DNA of 64,000 nt, taken from positions 4,694,716 to 4,758,715 of the forward strand of contig CM060069.1 in NCBI GenBank assembly GCA_030533445.1, read 5' to 3'. The notes under the pieces were generated by a model. It made no database searches and was not told the origin of the DNA. It was given only the letters and a program-made list of their open reading frames with translations. Below are positions 13,337 through 26,379 of this stretch, piece after piece. Each line of letters starts with the position of its first letter. Position 1 is the stretch's first letter. A program made the translations under genes and the position numbers. The stretch is from Cyprinodon diabolis (lineage: Eukaryota > Chordata > Actinopteri > Cyprinodontiformes > Cyprinodontidae).

Positions 13337-15630
13337 CCAGAGCCCATTATAAACCAGAACTCATTATAAACCACAGCTATTTTTTAAAGCAGAGATATTT
13401 ATAAACCACAGCCCTTTATAAACCAAAGCCCCTTAACAACCAGACCCCGTTATAAAACAACGCCCTTAATAAACCAAAGCCTTTTATAAACCAGAGCCCT
13501 TTATAAACTAAAGCCTTTTTAAACCAAAGCCCTTAATAAACTAAATTCCTTTAATAACCAGAGCTCTTTATACACCAAAACCCTTTATAAACCAGAGCCT
13601 GTTATAAACCAGAGCTCTTTATACACCAAAACCCTTTCTAAACCAGATCCTGTTATAAACCAGAGCTATTTATAAACCAGTGCCCTTTATAAACCAAAGC
13701 CCTTTTTAAACGAAAGCCCTTTATAAACCAGATTATTTTATTAACCAGACCTCTTTATAAACCAAAGTCCTTTATAAACCAGAGCCCTTTATAAACCAGA
13801 GCCCTTTATATATCAGAGCCCTTTATGAACCAAAGCCCTTTATAAACAAGAGCACATTATAACCCAAAGCCCGTTATTAACCATATCCCTTTAAAAACCA
13901 CAGCCCTATATAAAACAGAGCTGGTTATAAACCAAATGCTGTTATAAACCAGAGCCCTTTATAAACCAGAGCTATTTATAAACCAGAGCCCTTTATAAAC
14001 CAGAGCCATTATAAACCACAGCCCTTTATAAACCAGAACCTTTTATAAACCAGAGCCCATTATAACCCAAAGCCCTTTATAAACCAGAGGCCGTTTTAAA
14101 CCGGAGGCCTTTATAAACCACAGCCTGTTATAAACCACAGCCCTTTAGAAACCAGAACCCTTAATAAACCAGAGCCCGTTATAACCCAAACCCCTTTATA
14201 AACCAGAGCCTGTTATAAACCGGAGGCCTTTATAAACCAGAGCCCTTTATAAACTAAAGCCTTTTTAAACCAAAGCCCTTAATAAACTAAATTCCTTTAA
14301 TAACCAGAGCTCTTTATACACCAAAACCCTTTCTAAACCAGAGCCTGTTATAAACCAGAGCTCTTTATAAACCAGAGCCCTTTATAAACCACAGCCCTTA
14401 ATAAACTAAATTCCTTTAATAACCTGAGCTCTTTATACACCAAAACCCTTTATAAACCAGAACCTGTTATAAACCAGAACCCTTTATAAACAAGAGCCCA
14501 TTATAACCCAAACCCGTTATTAACCAGATCCCTTTAAAAACCAGAGCCCTATATAAACCAAAGCTGGTTATAAACCAGATGCTGTTATAAACCAGAGCCC
14601 TTTATAAACCAGAGCCCTTTATAAACCCCAGCCCTTTATAAACCAGAACCTTTTATAAACCAGAGCCCGTTATAACCCTAAGCCCTTTATAAGTCAGAGG
14701 CCGTTATAAACCGGAGGCCTTCATAAACCAGAGCCCGTTATAAACCACAGCCCTTTATAAACCAGAACCCTTTATAAACCAGAGCCCGTTATAACCCAAA
14801 CCCCCTTATAAACCAGAGCCTGTTATACACCGGAGGCCTTTATAAAACAAAGTCCGTTATAAACCAGAGCCCATTATAAACAAGAGCCCTTTATAAACCA
14901 GAGCCCTTTACAAACCAGGTACCGTTATAAACCACAGCCATATTTAACACAGAGGTATTTATAATCCAGAGCCCTTTATAAACCAAAGGCCTTTATAAAC
15001 CAGATTCCTTTATAAATCAGAGCTCTTTATACACAAAATCCCTTTATAAACCAGAGCCCATTATAAACCAGAACTCATTATAAACCACAGCTATTTTTTA
15101 AAGCAGAGATCTTTAGAAACCACAGCCCTTTATAAACCAAAGCCCCTTAACAACCAGACCCCGTTATAAAACAAAGCCCTTAATAAACCAAAGCCTTTTA
15201 TAAACCAGAGCCCTTTATAAACTAAAGCCTTTTTAAACCAAAGCCCTTAATAAACTAAATTTCTTTAATAACCAGAGCTCTTTATACACCAAAACCCTTT
15301 ATAAACCAGAGCCTGTTATAAACCAGAGCTCTTTATACACCAAAACCCTTTCTAAACCAGATCCTGTTATAAACCAGAGCTATTTATAAACCAGTGCCCT
15401 TTATAAACCAAAGCCCTTTTTAAACGAAAGCCCTTTATAAACCAGATTATTTCATTAACCAGATCTCTTTATACACCAAAGTCCTTTATAAACCAGAGCC
15501 CTTTATAAACCAGAGCCCTTTATATATCAGAGCCCTTTATAAACCAAAGCCCTTTATAAACAAGAGCACATTATAACCCAAAGCCCGTTATTAACCATAT
15601 CCCTTTAAAAACCAGAGCCCTATATAAACC

Positions 15631-18600
15631 AGAGCCCTTTATTAACCAGACCTCGTAATTAATCAGAGCCATTCATAACCCAAAGCACGTTATAAACAAG
15701 ATATCATTATAAACCAGAGCTCTTTATAAACCTCAGCTGTTTATAAACAAGAACCCTTTATTAACCAAAGACCTTTATAAACCAGAGCCCTTTATATATC
15801 AGAGCCCTTTATAAACCAAAGCCCTTTATAAACAAGAGCCCATTATAACCCAAAGCCCGTTATTAACCAGATCCCTTTAAAAACCAGAGCCCTATATAAA
15901 CCAAAGCTGGTTATAAACCAAATGCTGTTATAAACCAGAGCCCTTTATAAACCAGAGCTATTTATAAACCAGAGCCCTTTATAAACCAGAGCCATTATAA
16001 ACCACAGCCCTTTATAAACCAGAACCTTTTATAAACCAGAGCCCATTATAACCCAAAGCCCTTTATAAACCAGAGCCCTTTATAAACCAAAGCCCCTTAA
16101 CAACCAGAGCCCTTTATAAAACAAAGCCCTTCATAAACCAAAGCCCTTTATAAACCAGAGCCCTTTATAAACTAAAGCCTTTTTAAACCAAAGCCCTTAA
16201 TAAACTAAATTCCTTTAATAACCAGAGCTCTTTATACACCAAAACCCTTTATAAACCAGAACCTGTTATAAACCAGAACCCTTTATAAACAAGAGCCCAT
16301 TATAACCCAAACCCGTTATTAAGCAGATCCCTTTAAAAACCAGAGCCCTATATAAACCAAAGCTGGTTATAAACCAGATGCTGTTATAAACCAGAGCCCT
16401 TTATAAACCAGAGCCCTTTATAAACCACAGCCCTTTATAAACCAGAACCTTTTATAAACCAGAGCCCGTTATAACCCTAAGCCCTTTATAAGCCAGAGGC
16501 CGTTATAAACCGGAGGCCTTCATAAACCAGAGCCCGTTGTAAACCACAGCCCTTTATAAACCAGAACCCTTTATAAACCAGAGCCCGTTATAACCCAAAC
16601 CCCCTTATAAACCAGAGCCTGTTATAAACCGGAGGCCTTTATAAAACAAAGTCCGTTATAAACCAGAGCCCATTATAAACAAGAGCCCTTTATAAACCAG
16701 AGCCCTTTGCAAACCAGGTACCGTTATAAACCACAGCCATATTTAACACAGAGGTATTTATAATCCAGAGCCCTTTATAAACCAAAGGCCTTTATAAACC
16801 AAAGGCCTTTATAAACCAGATTCCTTTATAAATCAGAGCTCTTTATACACAAAATCCCTTTATAAACCAGAGCCCATTATAAACCAGAACTCATTATAAA
16901 CCACAGCTATTTTTTAAAGCAGAGATATTTATAAACCACAGCCCTTTATAAACCAAAGCCCCTTAACAACCAGACCCCGTTATAAAACAACGCCCTTAAT
17001 AAACCAAAGCCTTTTATAAACCAGAGCCCTTTATAAACTAAAGCCTTTTTAAACCAAAGCCCTTAATAAACTAAATTCCTTTAATAACCAGAGCTCTTTA
17101 TACACCAAAACCCTTTATAAACCAGAGCCTGTTATAAACCAGAGCTCTTTATACACCAAAACCCTTTCTAAACCAGATCCTGTTATAAACCAGAGCTATT
17201 TATAAACCAGTGCCCTTTATAAACCAAAGCCCTTTTTAAACGAAAGCCCTTTATAAACCAGATTATTTTATTAACCAGACCTCTTTATAAACCAAAGTCC
17301 TTTATAAACCAGAGCCCTTTATAAACCAGAGCCCTTTATATATCAGAGCCCTTTATAAACCAAAGCCCTTTATAAACAAGAGCACATTATAACCCAAAGC
17401 CCGTTATTAACCATATCCCTTTAAAAACCAGAGCCCTATATAAACCAGAGCCCTTTATTAACCAGACCTCGTAATTAATCAGAGCCATTCATAACCCAAA
17501 GCACGTTATAAACAAGATATCATTATAAACCAGAGCTCTTTATAAACCTCAGCTGTTTATAAACAAGAACCCTTTATTAACCAAAGACCTTTATAAACCA
17601 GAGCCCTTTATATATCAGAGCCCTTTATAAACCAAAGCCCTTTATAAACAAGAGCCCATTATAACCCAAAGCCCGTTATTAACCAGATCCCTTTAAAAAC
17701 CAGAGCCCTATATAAACCAAAGCTGGTTATAAACCAAATGCTGTTATAAACCAGAGCCCTTTATAAACCAGAGCTATTTATAAACCAGAGCCCTTTATAA
17801 ACCAGAGCCATTATAAACCACAGCCCTTTATAAACCAGAACCTTTTATAAACCAGAGCCCATTATAACCCAAAGCCCTTTATAAACCAGAGCCCTTTATA
17901 AACCAAAGCCCCTTAACAACCAGAGCCCTTTATAAAACAAAGCCCTTCATAAACCAAAGCCCTTTATAAACCAGAGCCCTTTATAAACTAAAGCCTTTTT
18001 AAACCAAAGCCCTTAATAAACTAAATTCCTTTAATAACCAGAGCTCTTTATACACCAAAACCCTTTATAAACCAGAACCTGTTATAAACCAGAACCCTTT
18101 ATAAACAAGAGCCCATTATAACCCAAACCCGTTATTAAGCAGATCCCTTTAAAAACCAGAGCCCTATATAAACCAAAGCTGGTTATAAACCAGATGCTGT
18201 TATAAACCAGAGCCCTTTATAAACCAGAGCCCTTTATAAACCACAGCCCTTTATAAACCAGAACCTTTTATAAACCAGAGCCCGTTATAACCCTAAGCCC
18301 TTTATAAGCCAGAGGCCGTTATAAACCGGAGGCCTTCATAAACCAGAGCCCGTTGTAAACCACAGCCCTTTATAAACCAGAACCCTTTATAAACCAGAGC
18401 CCGTTATAACCCAAACCCCCTTATAAACCAGAGCCTGTTATAAACCGGAGGCCTTTATAAAACAAAGTCCGTTATAAACCAGAGCCCATTATAAACAAGA
18501 GCCCTTTATAAACCAGAGCCCTTTGCAAACCAGGTACCGTTATAAACCACAGCCATATTTAACACAGAGGTATTTATAATCCAGAGCCCTTTATAAACCA

Positions 18601-19262
18601 AAGGCCTTTATAAACCAAAGGCCTTTATAAACCAGATTCCTTTATAAATCAGAGCTCTTTATACACAAAATCCCTTTATAAACCAGAGCCCATTATAAAC
18701 CAGAACTCATTATAAACCACAGCTATTTTTTAAAGCAGAGATATTTATAAACCACAGCCCTTTATAAACCAAAGCCCCTTAACAACCAGACCCCGTTATA
18801 AAACAACGCCCTTAATAAACCAAAGCCTTTTATAAACCAGAGCCCTTTATAAACTAAAGCCTTTTTAAACCAAAGCCCTTAATAAACTAAATTCCTTTAA
18901 TAACCAGAGCTCTTTATACACCAAAACCCTTTATAAACCAGAGCCTGTTATAAACCAGAGCTCTTTATACACCAAAACCCTTTCTAAACCAGATCCTGTT
19001 ATAAACCAGAGCTATTTATAAACCAGTGCCCTTTATAAACCAAAGCCCTTTTTAAACGAAAGCCCTTTATAAACCAGATTATTTTATTAACCAGACCTCT
19101 TTATAAACCAAAGTCCTTTATAAACCAGAGCCCTTTATAAACCAGAGCCCTTTATATATCAGAGCCCTTTATAAACCAAAGCCCTTTATAAACAAGAGCA
19201 CATTATAACCCAAAGCCCGTTATTAACCATATCCCTTTAAAAACCAGAGCCCTATATAAAAC
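15631..19262 (+). repeat. 1,816-bp tandem duplication, nearly identical copies
   Basis: Copies at 15,631-17,446 and 17,447-19,262 keep a constant offset of 1,816 bp at every place I checked, including private variants such as AGCCCGTTGTAAACC (16,531 and 18,347). The right end is sharp: copy 1 continues into CCAGAGCCCTTTATTAACC, while copy 2 continues into ACAGAGCTGGTTATAAACC. A third related copy starts at 32,895. Confidence 0.9.
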
Positions 19263-20468
19263 AGAGCTGGTTATAAACCAAATGCTGTTATAAACCAGAG
19301 CCCTTTATAAACCAGAGCTATTTATAAACCAGAGCCCTTTATAAACCAGAGCCATTATAAACCACAGCCCTTTATAAACCAGAACCTTTTATAAACCAGA
19401 GCCCATTATAACCCAAAGCCCTTTATAAACCAGAGGCCGTTTTAAACCGGAGGCCTTTATAAACCACAGCCTGTTATAAACCACAGCCCTTTAGAAACCA
19501 GAACCCTTAATAAACCAGAGCCTGTTATAACCCAAACCCCTTTATAAACCAGAGCCTGTTATAAACCGGAGGCCTTTATAAACCAGAGCCCTTTATGAAC
19601 TAAAGCCTTTTTAAACCAAAGCGCTTAATAAACTAAATTCCTTTAATAACCAGAGCTCTTTATACACCAAAACCCTTTATAAACCAGAGCCTGTTATAAA
19701 CCAGAGCTCTTTATAAACCAGAACCCTTTATAAACCAGAGCCTGTTATAAACCGGAGGCCTTTATAAAACAAAGTCCGTTATAAACCAGAGCCCATTATA
19801 AACAAGAGCCCTTTATAAACCAGAGCCCTTTATAAACTAAAGCCTTTTTAAACCAAAGCCCTTAATAAACTAAATTCCTTTAATAACCAGAGCTCTTTAT
19901 ACACCAAAACCCTTTATAAACCAGAGCCTGTTATAAACCAGAGCTATTTATAAACCAGAGCCCTTTATAAATCACAGCCCTTATAAACCAGAACCCTCTA
20001 TAAACAAGAGCCCATTATAACCCAAAGCCTGTTATTAACCAGATCCCTTTAAAAAACAGAGCCCTATATAAACCAAAGCTGGTTATAAACCAGATGCTGT
20101 TATAAACCAGAGCCCTTTATAAACCAGAGCTATTTATAAACCAGAGCACTTTATAAACCAGAGCCCTATATAAACCACAGACTTTTATAAACCAGAACCT
20201 TTTATAAACCAGAGCCCGTTATAACCCAAAGCCCTTTATAAACCGTAGGCCGTTATAAACCAGAGGCCTTTATAAACCACAGCCCATTATAAACCACAGC
20301 CCTTTATAAACCAGAACCCTTTATAAACCAGAGACCGTTATAACCCAAAGCCCTTTATAAACCAGAGCCCATTATAAACAGGGGCCTTTAAAAACCAAAG
20401 TCCGTTATAAACCAGAGCCCATTATAAACAAGAGCCCTTTATAAACCAGAGCCCTTTATAAACCAGAG

Positions 20469-21386
20469 CCCTTTATAGACCAAAGCCCTTTATAAACCAG
20501 ATCCCTTTACAAACCAGAGCCCGTTATAAACCACAGCCATTTTTAAAACAGAGGTATTTATAATCCAGAGCCCTTCATAAACCAAAGGCCTTTATAAACC
20601 AGATTCCTTTATAAACCAGAGCTCTTTATACACAAAATCCCTTTATAAACCAGAGCCAATTATAAACCAGCACTCATTATAAACCAGAGCTATTTTTTAA
20701 AGCACAGATATTTATAAACCAGAGCCCTTTATAAACCAAAGCCCCTTAACAACCAGACCCCGTTATAAAACAAAGCCCTTCATAAACCAAAGCCCTTTAT
20801 AAACCAGAGCCCTTTATAAACTAAAGCCTTTTTAAACCAAAGCCCTTAATAAACTAAATTCCTTTAATTACCAGAGCTCTTTATACACCAAAACCCTTTA
20901 TAAACCAGAGCCCTTTATAAACCAGAGCCCTTTATAGACCAAAGCCCTTTATAAACCAGATCCCTTTACAAACCAGAGCCCGTTATAAACCACAGCCATT
21001 TTTAAAACAGAGGTATTTATAATCCAGAGCCCTTCATAAACCAAAGGCCTTTATAAACCAGATTCCTTTATAAACCAGAGCTCTTTATACACAAAATCCC
21101 TTTATAAACCAGAGCCAATTATAAACCAGCACTCATTATAAACCAGAGCTATTTTTTAAAGCACAGATATTTATAAACCAGAGCCCTTTATAAACCAAAG
21201 CCCCTTAACAACCAGACCCCGTTATAAAACAAAGCCCTTCATAAACCAAAGCCCTTTATAAACCAGAGCCCTTTATAAACTAAAGCCTTTTTAAACCAAA
21301 GCCCTTAATAAACTAAATTCCTTTAATAACCAGAGCTCTTTATACACCAAAACCCTTTATAAACCAGAGCCTGTTATAAACCAGAG
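20469..21386 (+). repeat. 459-bp tandem duplication (27 monomers)
   Basis: CCCTTTATAGACCAAAGCCC at 20,469 recurs at 20,928, an offset of exactly 27 x 17 bp. Shared private variants include GCCATTTTTAAAACAGAGG and GAGCCAATTATAAACC. One visible difference is TTTAATTACC near 20,865 against TTTAATAACC near 21,324. Confidence 0.85.
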
Positions 21387-21390
21387 CTCT

Positions 21391-22808
21391 TTATAAACCA
21401 GAGCCCTTTATAAACCACAGCCCTTATAAACCAGAAGCCTTTATAAAAGCAAGCACTTTATCAACCAGAGCTAATTAAAAACCAGAGCCCTCTATTAACC
21501 AGAGCCCGTTATAAACCAGAGCTTGTTATAAACCAGAGATCTTTATAAACCACAGCCCTTTATAAAACAGAGCCCTTTTTAAACCAAAACCCTTAACAAA
21601 CTAAATTCCTTTAATAACCAGAGCTATTGATACACCAAAGCCCTTTATAAACCAGAGCCTGTTATAAACCAGAGCTCTTTATAAACAGGGGCCCTTTATA
21701 AACCACAGCCCTTATAAACCAGAAGCCTTTATAAAAGCAAGCACTTTATCAACCAGAGCTAATTAAAAACCAGAGCCCTCTATTAACCAGAGCCCGTTAT
21801 AAACCAGAGCTTGTTATAAACCAGAGATTTTTATAAACCACAGCCCTTTATAAAACAGAGCCCTTTATAATCCAGAGCCATTTATGAATCACAGTCCTTT
21901 ATAAACCAGAGTCATTTATAAACCAGAGCCCTTTTTAAACCAGATTCCTTTATAAAGCAGAGCCATTTATGAACCAGAGCCCTTTTTAAACCAGATTCCT
22001 TTATAAAGCAGAGCCATTAATAAACCAGAGCCCTTTTTAAACCAGATTCCTTTATAAACCAGACCCATTTATAAACCAGAACCATTTTAATCCAGAGCCC
22101 TTTTTAAACGAGATTTCTTTATAAACAAAAGACATTAATAAACCAGAGCCCTTTATAAACCAAATCCCCTAATAAACCAGAGCCTGTAAGAAACCAGAGC
22201 CCTTTATAAACCACAGACCTTTACAAACCAAATCCCTTTATAACCAGAGCCCTTTATGAACCAAAGCCCTTCAGAAACCAAAGCCGTTTTTAAACCAGAG
22301 CCAGTTATATTCAGAGCCCGTTATAAACAGAGCCATTTATAAAGCAGAGCCCGTTATAAACCAGAGCCCTTTATGAACCAGTGAGCTATAAAAACCAGAG
22401 CCCTTTACAAACCAAAGCCCTTTATAAACCAGAGCCCTATATAAACCGGAGCTCTTTACAAACCATAGCCTTTTATAAACCAGAGCCTGTTATAAACGTG
22501 AGCCCTTTATAAACCACAGCCCTTATAAACCAGAACCCTTTATAAAAGCAAACATTTTATCAACCAGAGCTCATTATAAACCAGAGCCCTCTATTAACCA
22601 GAGCCCGTTATAAACCAGAGCTTGTTATAAACCAGAGATCTTTATAAACTACAGCCCTTTATAAACCAGAACCCTTTATAAACCAGTGCGCATTATAAAC
22701 CAGAGCTCGTAATAAACCAGAGGTCTTTATAAACCAGAGCTCGTTATAAACCTGATCCCTTTATAAACCAGAGCCCTTTGTAAACCAGAGCCCTTTATTA
22801 ACCAGAGC
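21391..22808 (+). repeat. 1.42-kb duplicated block, copy 1 (offset 2,100)
   Basis: Line-by-line comparison with 23,491-24,908 shows identity at a constant 2,100-bp offset with one visible substitution (C at about 22,402, T at about 24,502). The copies are not adjacent; about 680 bp of other satellite separates them. The break after ACCAGA near 22,806 leads into different flanks. Confidence 0.9.
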
Positions 22809-23490
22809 TATTTATAAACCAGAGCCCTTTATAAACCAGAGCCATTATAAACCACAGCCCTTTATATATCAGAGCCCTTTATGAACCAAAGCCCTTTATA
22901 AACAAGAGCACATTATAACCCAAAGCCCGTTATTAACCATATCCCTTTAAAAACCAGAGCCCTATATAAACCAGAGCCCTTTATTAACCAGACCTCGTAA
23001 TTAATCAGAGCCATTCATAACCCAAAGCATGTTATAAACAAGATATCATTATAAACCAGAGCTCTTTATAAACCTCAGCCGTTTATAAACAAGAACCCTT
23101 TATTAACCAAAGACCTTTATAAACCAGAGCCCTTTATATATCAGAGCCCTTTATAAACCAAAGCCCTTTATAAACAAGAGCCCATTATAACCCAAAGCCC
23201 GTTATTAACCAGATCCCTTTAAAAACCAGAGCCCTATATAAACCAAAGCTGGTTATAAACCAAATGCTGTTATAAACCAGAGCCCTTTATAAACCAGAGC
23301 TATTTATAAACCAGAGCACTTTATAAACCAGAGCCCTATATAAACCACAGACTTTTATAAACCAGAACCTTTTATAAACCAGAGCCCGTTATAACCCAAA
23401 GCCCTTTATAAACCGTAGGCCGTTATAAACCGGAGGCCTTTATAAACCACAGCCCATTATAAACCACAGCCCTTTATAAACCAGAACCCT

Positions 23491-24908
23491 TTATAAACCA
23501 GAGCCCTTTATAAACCACAGCCCTTATAAACCAGAAGCCTTTATAAAAGCAAGCACTTTATCAACCAGAGCTAATTAAAAACCAGAGCCCTCTATTAACC
23601 AGAGCCCGTTATAAACCAGAGCTTGTTATAAACCAGAGATCTTTATAAACCACAGCCCTTTATAAAACAGAGCCCTTTTTAAACCAAAACCCTTAACAAA
23701 CTAAATTCCTTTAATAACCAGAGCTATTGATACACCAAAGCCCTTTATAAACCAGAGCCTGTTATAAACCAGAGCTCTTTATAAACAGGGGCCCTTTATA
23801 AACCACAGCCCTTATAAACCAGAAGCCTTTATAAAAGCAAGCACTTTATCAACCAGAGCTAATTAAAAACCAGAGCCCTCTATTAACCAGAGCCCGTTAT
23901 AAACCAGAGCTTGTTATAAACCAGAGATTTTTATAAACCACAGCCCTTTATAAAACAGAGCCCTTTATAATCCAGAGCCATTTATGAATCACAGTCCTTT
24001 ATAAACCAGAGTCATTTATAAACCAGAGCCCTTTTTAAACCAGATTCCTTTATAAAGCAGAGCCATTTATGAACCAGAGCCCTTTTTAAACCAGATTCCT
24101 TTATAAAGCAGAGCCATTAATAAACCAGAGCCCTTTTTAAACCAGATTCCTTTATAAACCAGACCCATTTATAAACCAGAACCATTTTAATCCAGAGCCC
24201 TTTTTAAACGAGATTTCTTTATAAACAAAAGACATTAATAAACCAGAGCCCTTTATAAACCAAATCCCCTAATAAACCAGAGCCTGTAAGAAACCAGAGC
24301 CCTTTATAAACCACAGACCTTTACAAACCAAATCCCTTTATAACCAGAGCCCTTTATGAACCAAAGCCCTTCAGAAACCAAAGCCGTTTTTAAACCAGAG
24401 CCAGTTATATTCAGAGCCCGTTATAAACAGAGCCATTTATAAAGCAGAGCCCGTTATAAACCAGAGCCCTTTATGAACCAGTGAGCTATAAAAACCAGAG
24501 CTCTTTACAAACCAAAGCCCTTTATAAACCAGAGCCCTATATAAACCGGAGCTCTTTACAAACCATAGCCTTTTATAAACCAGAGCCTGTTATAAACGTG
24601 AGCCCTTTATAAACCACAGCCCTTATAAACCAGAACCCTTTATAAAAGCAAACATTTTATCAACCAGAGCTCATTATAAACCAGAGCCCTCTATTAACCA
24701 GAGCCCGTTATAAACCAGAGCTTGTTATAAACCAGAGATCTTTATAAACTACAGCCCTTTATAAACCAGAACCCTTTATAAACCAGTGCGCATTATAAAC
24801 CAGAGCTCGTAATAAACCAGAGGTCTTTATAAACCAGAGCTCGTTATAAACCTGATCCCTTTATAAACCAGAGCCCTTTGTAAACCAGAGCCCTTTATTA
24901 ACCAGACC
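23491..24908 (+). repeat. 1.42-kb duplicated block, copy 2 (offset 2,100)
   Basis: Near-identical to 21,391-22,808. This copy continues into CCTCGTAATAAACC, the ordinary context in related blocks, so copy 1 has the derived right-hand junction. Confidence 0.9.
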
Positions 24909-26379
24909 TCGTAATAAACCAGAGCCATTCATAACCCAAAGCACGTTATAAACAAGATATCGTTATAAACCAGAGCTCTTTATAAACCTCAGCCGTTTAT
25001 AAACAAGAACCCTTTATTAACCAAAGACCTTTATAAACCAGAGCCCTTTATAAACCAGAGCCCTTTATATATCAGAGCCCTTTATAAACCAAAGCCCTTT
25101 ATAAACAAGAGCCCATTATAACCCAAAGCCCGTTATTAACCAGATCCCTTTAAAAACCAGAGCCCTATATAAACCAAAGCTGGTTATAAACCAAATGCTG
25201 TTATAAACCAGAGCCCTTTATAAACCAGAGCTATTTATAAACCAGAGCCCTTTATAAACCAGAGCCATTATAAACCACAGCCCTTTATAAACCAGAACCT
25301 TTTATAAACCAGAGCCCATTATAACCCAAAGCCCTTTATAAACCAGAGCCCTTTGAAAAACCAAAGCCCCTTAACAACCAGAGCCCTTTATAAAACAAAG
25401 GCCTTTATAAACCAGATTCCTTTATAAATCAGAGCTCTTTATACACAAAATCCCTATATAAACCGGAGCTCTTTACAAACCATAGCCTTTTATAAACCAG
25501 AGCCTGTTATAAATGTGAGCCCTTTATAAACCACAGCCCTTATAAACCAGAACCCTTTATAAAAGCAAACATTTTATCAACCAGAGCTCATTATAAACCA
25601 GAGCCCTCTATTAACCAGAGCCCGTTATAAACCAGAGCTTGTTATAAACCAGAGATCTTTATAAACTACAGCCCTTTATAAACCAGAACCCTTTATAAAC
25701 CAGTGCGCATTATAAACCAGAGCTCGTAATAAACCAGAGGTCTTTATAAACCAGAGCTCGTTATAAACCTGATCCCTTTATAAACCAGAGCCCTTTGTAA
25801 ACCAGAGCCCTTTATTAACCAGACCTCGTAATAAACCAGAGCCATTCATAACCCAAAGCACGTTATAAACAAGATATCGTTATAAACCAGAGCTCTTTAT
25901 AAACCTCAGCCGTTTATAAACAAGAACCCTTTATTAACCAAAGACCTTTATAAACCAGAGCCCTTTATAAACCAGAGCCCTTTATATATCAGAGCCCTTT
26001 ATAAACCAAAGCCCTTTATAAACAAGAGCCCATTATAACCCAAAGCCCGTTATTAACCAGATCCCTTTAAAAACCAGAGCCCTATATAAACCAAAGCTGG
26101 TTATAAACCAAATGCTGTTATAAACCAGAGCCCTTTATAAACCAGAGCTATTTATAAACCAGAGCCCTTTATAAACCAGAGCCATTATAAACCACAGCCC
26201 TTTATAAACCAGAACCTTTTATAAACCAGAGCCCATTATAACCCAAAGCCCTTTATAAACCAGAGCCCTTTATAAACCAAAGCCCCTTAACAACCAGAGC
26301 CCTTTATAAAACAAAGGCCTTTATAAACCAGATTCCTTTATAAATCAGAGCTCTTTATACACAAAATCCCTTTATAAAC
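24546..26379 (+). repeat. 917-bp tandem duplication, second locus
   Basis: CCGGAGCTCTTTACAAACC at 24,546 recurs at 25,463. The join ACAAAATCCC|TATATAAACC matches that at 12,410, so this pair and the 11.5-13.3-kb pair descend from one duplication event and were then copied together, about 13,040 bp apart. Confidence 0.87.
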
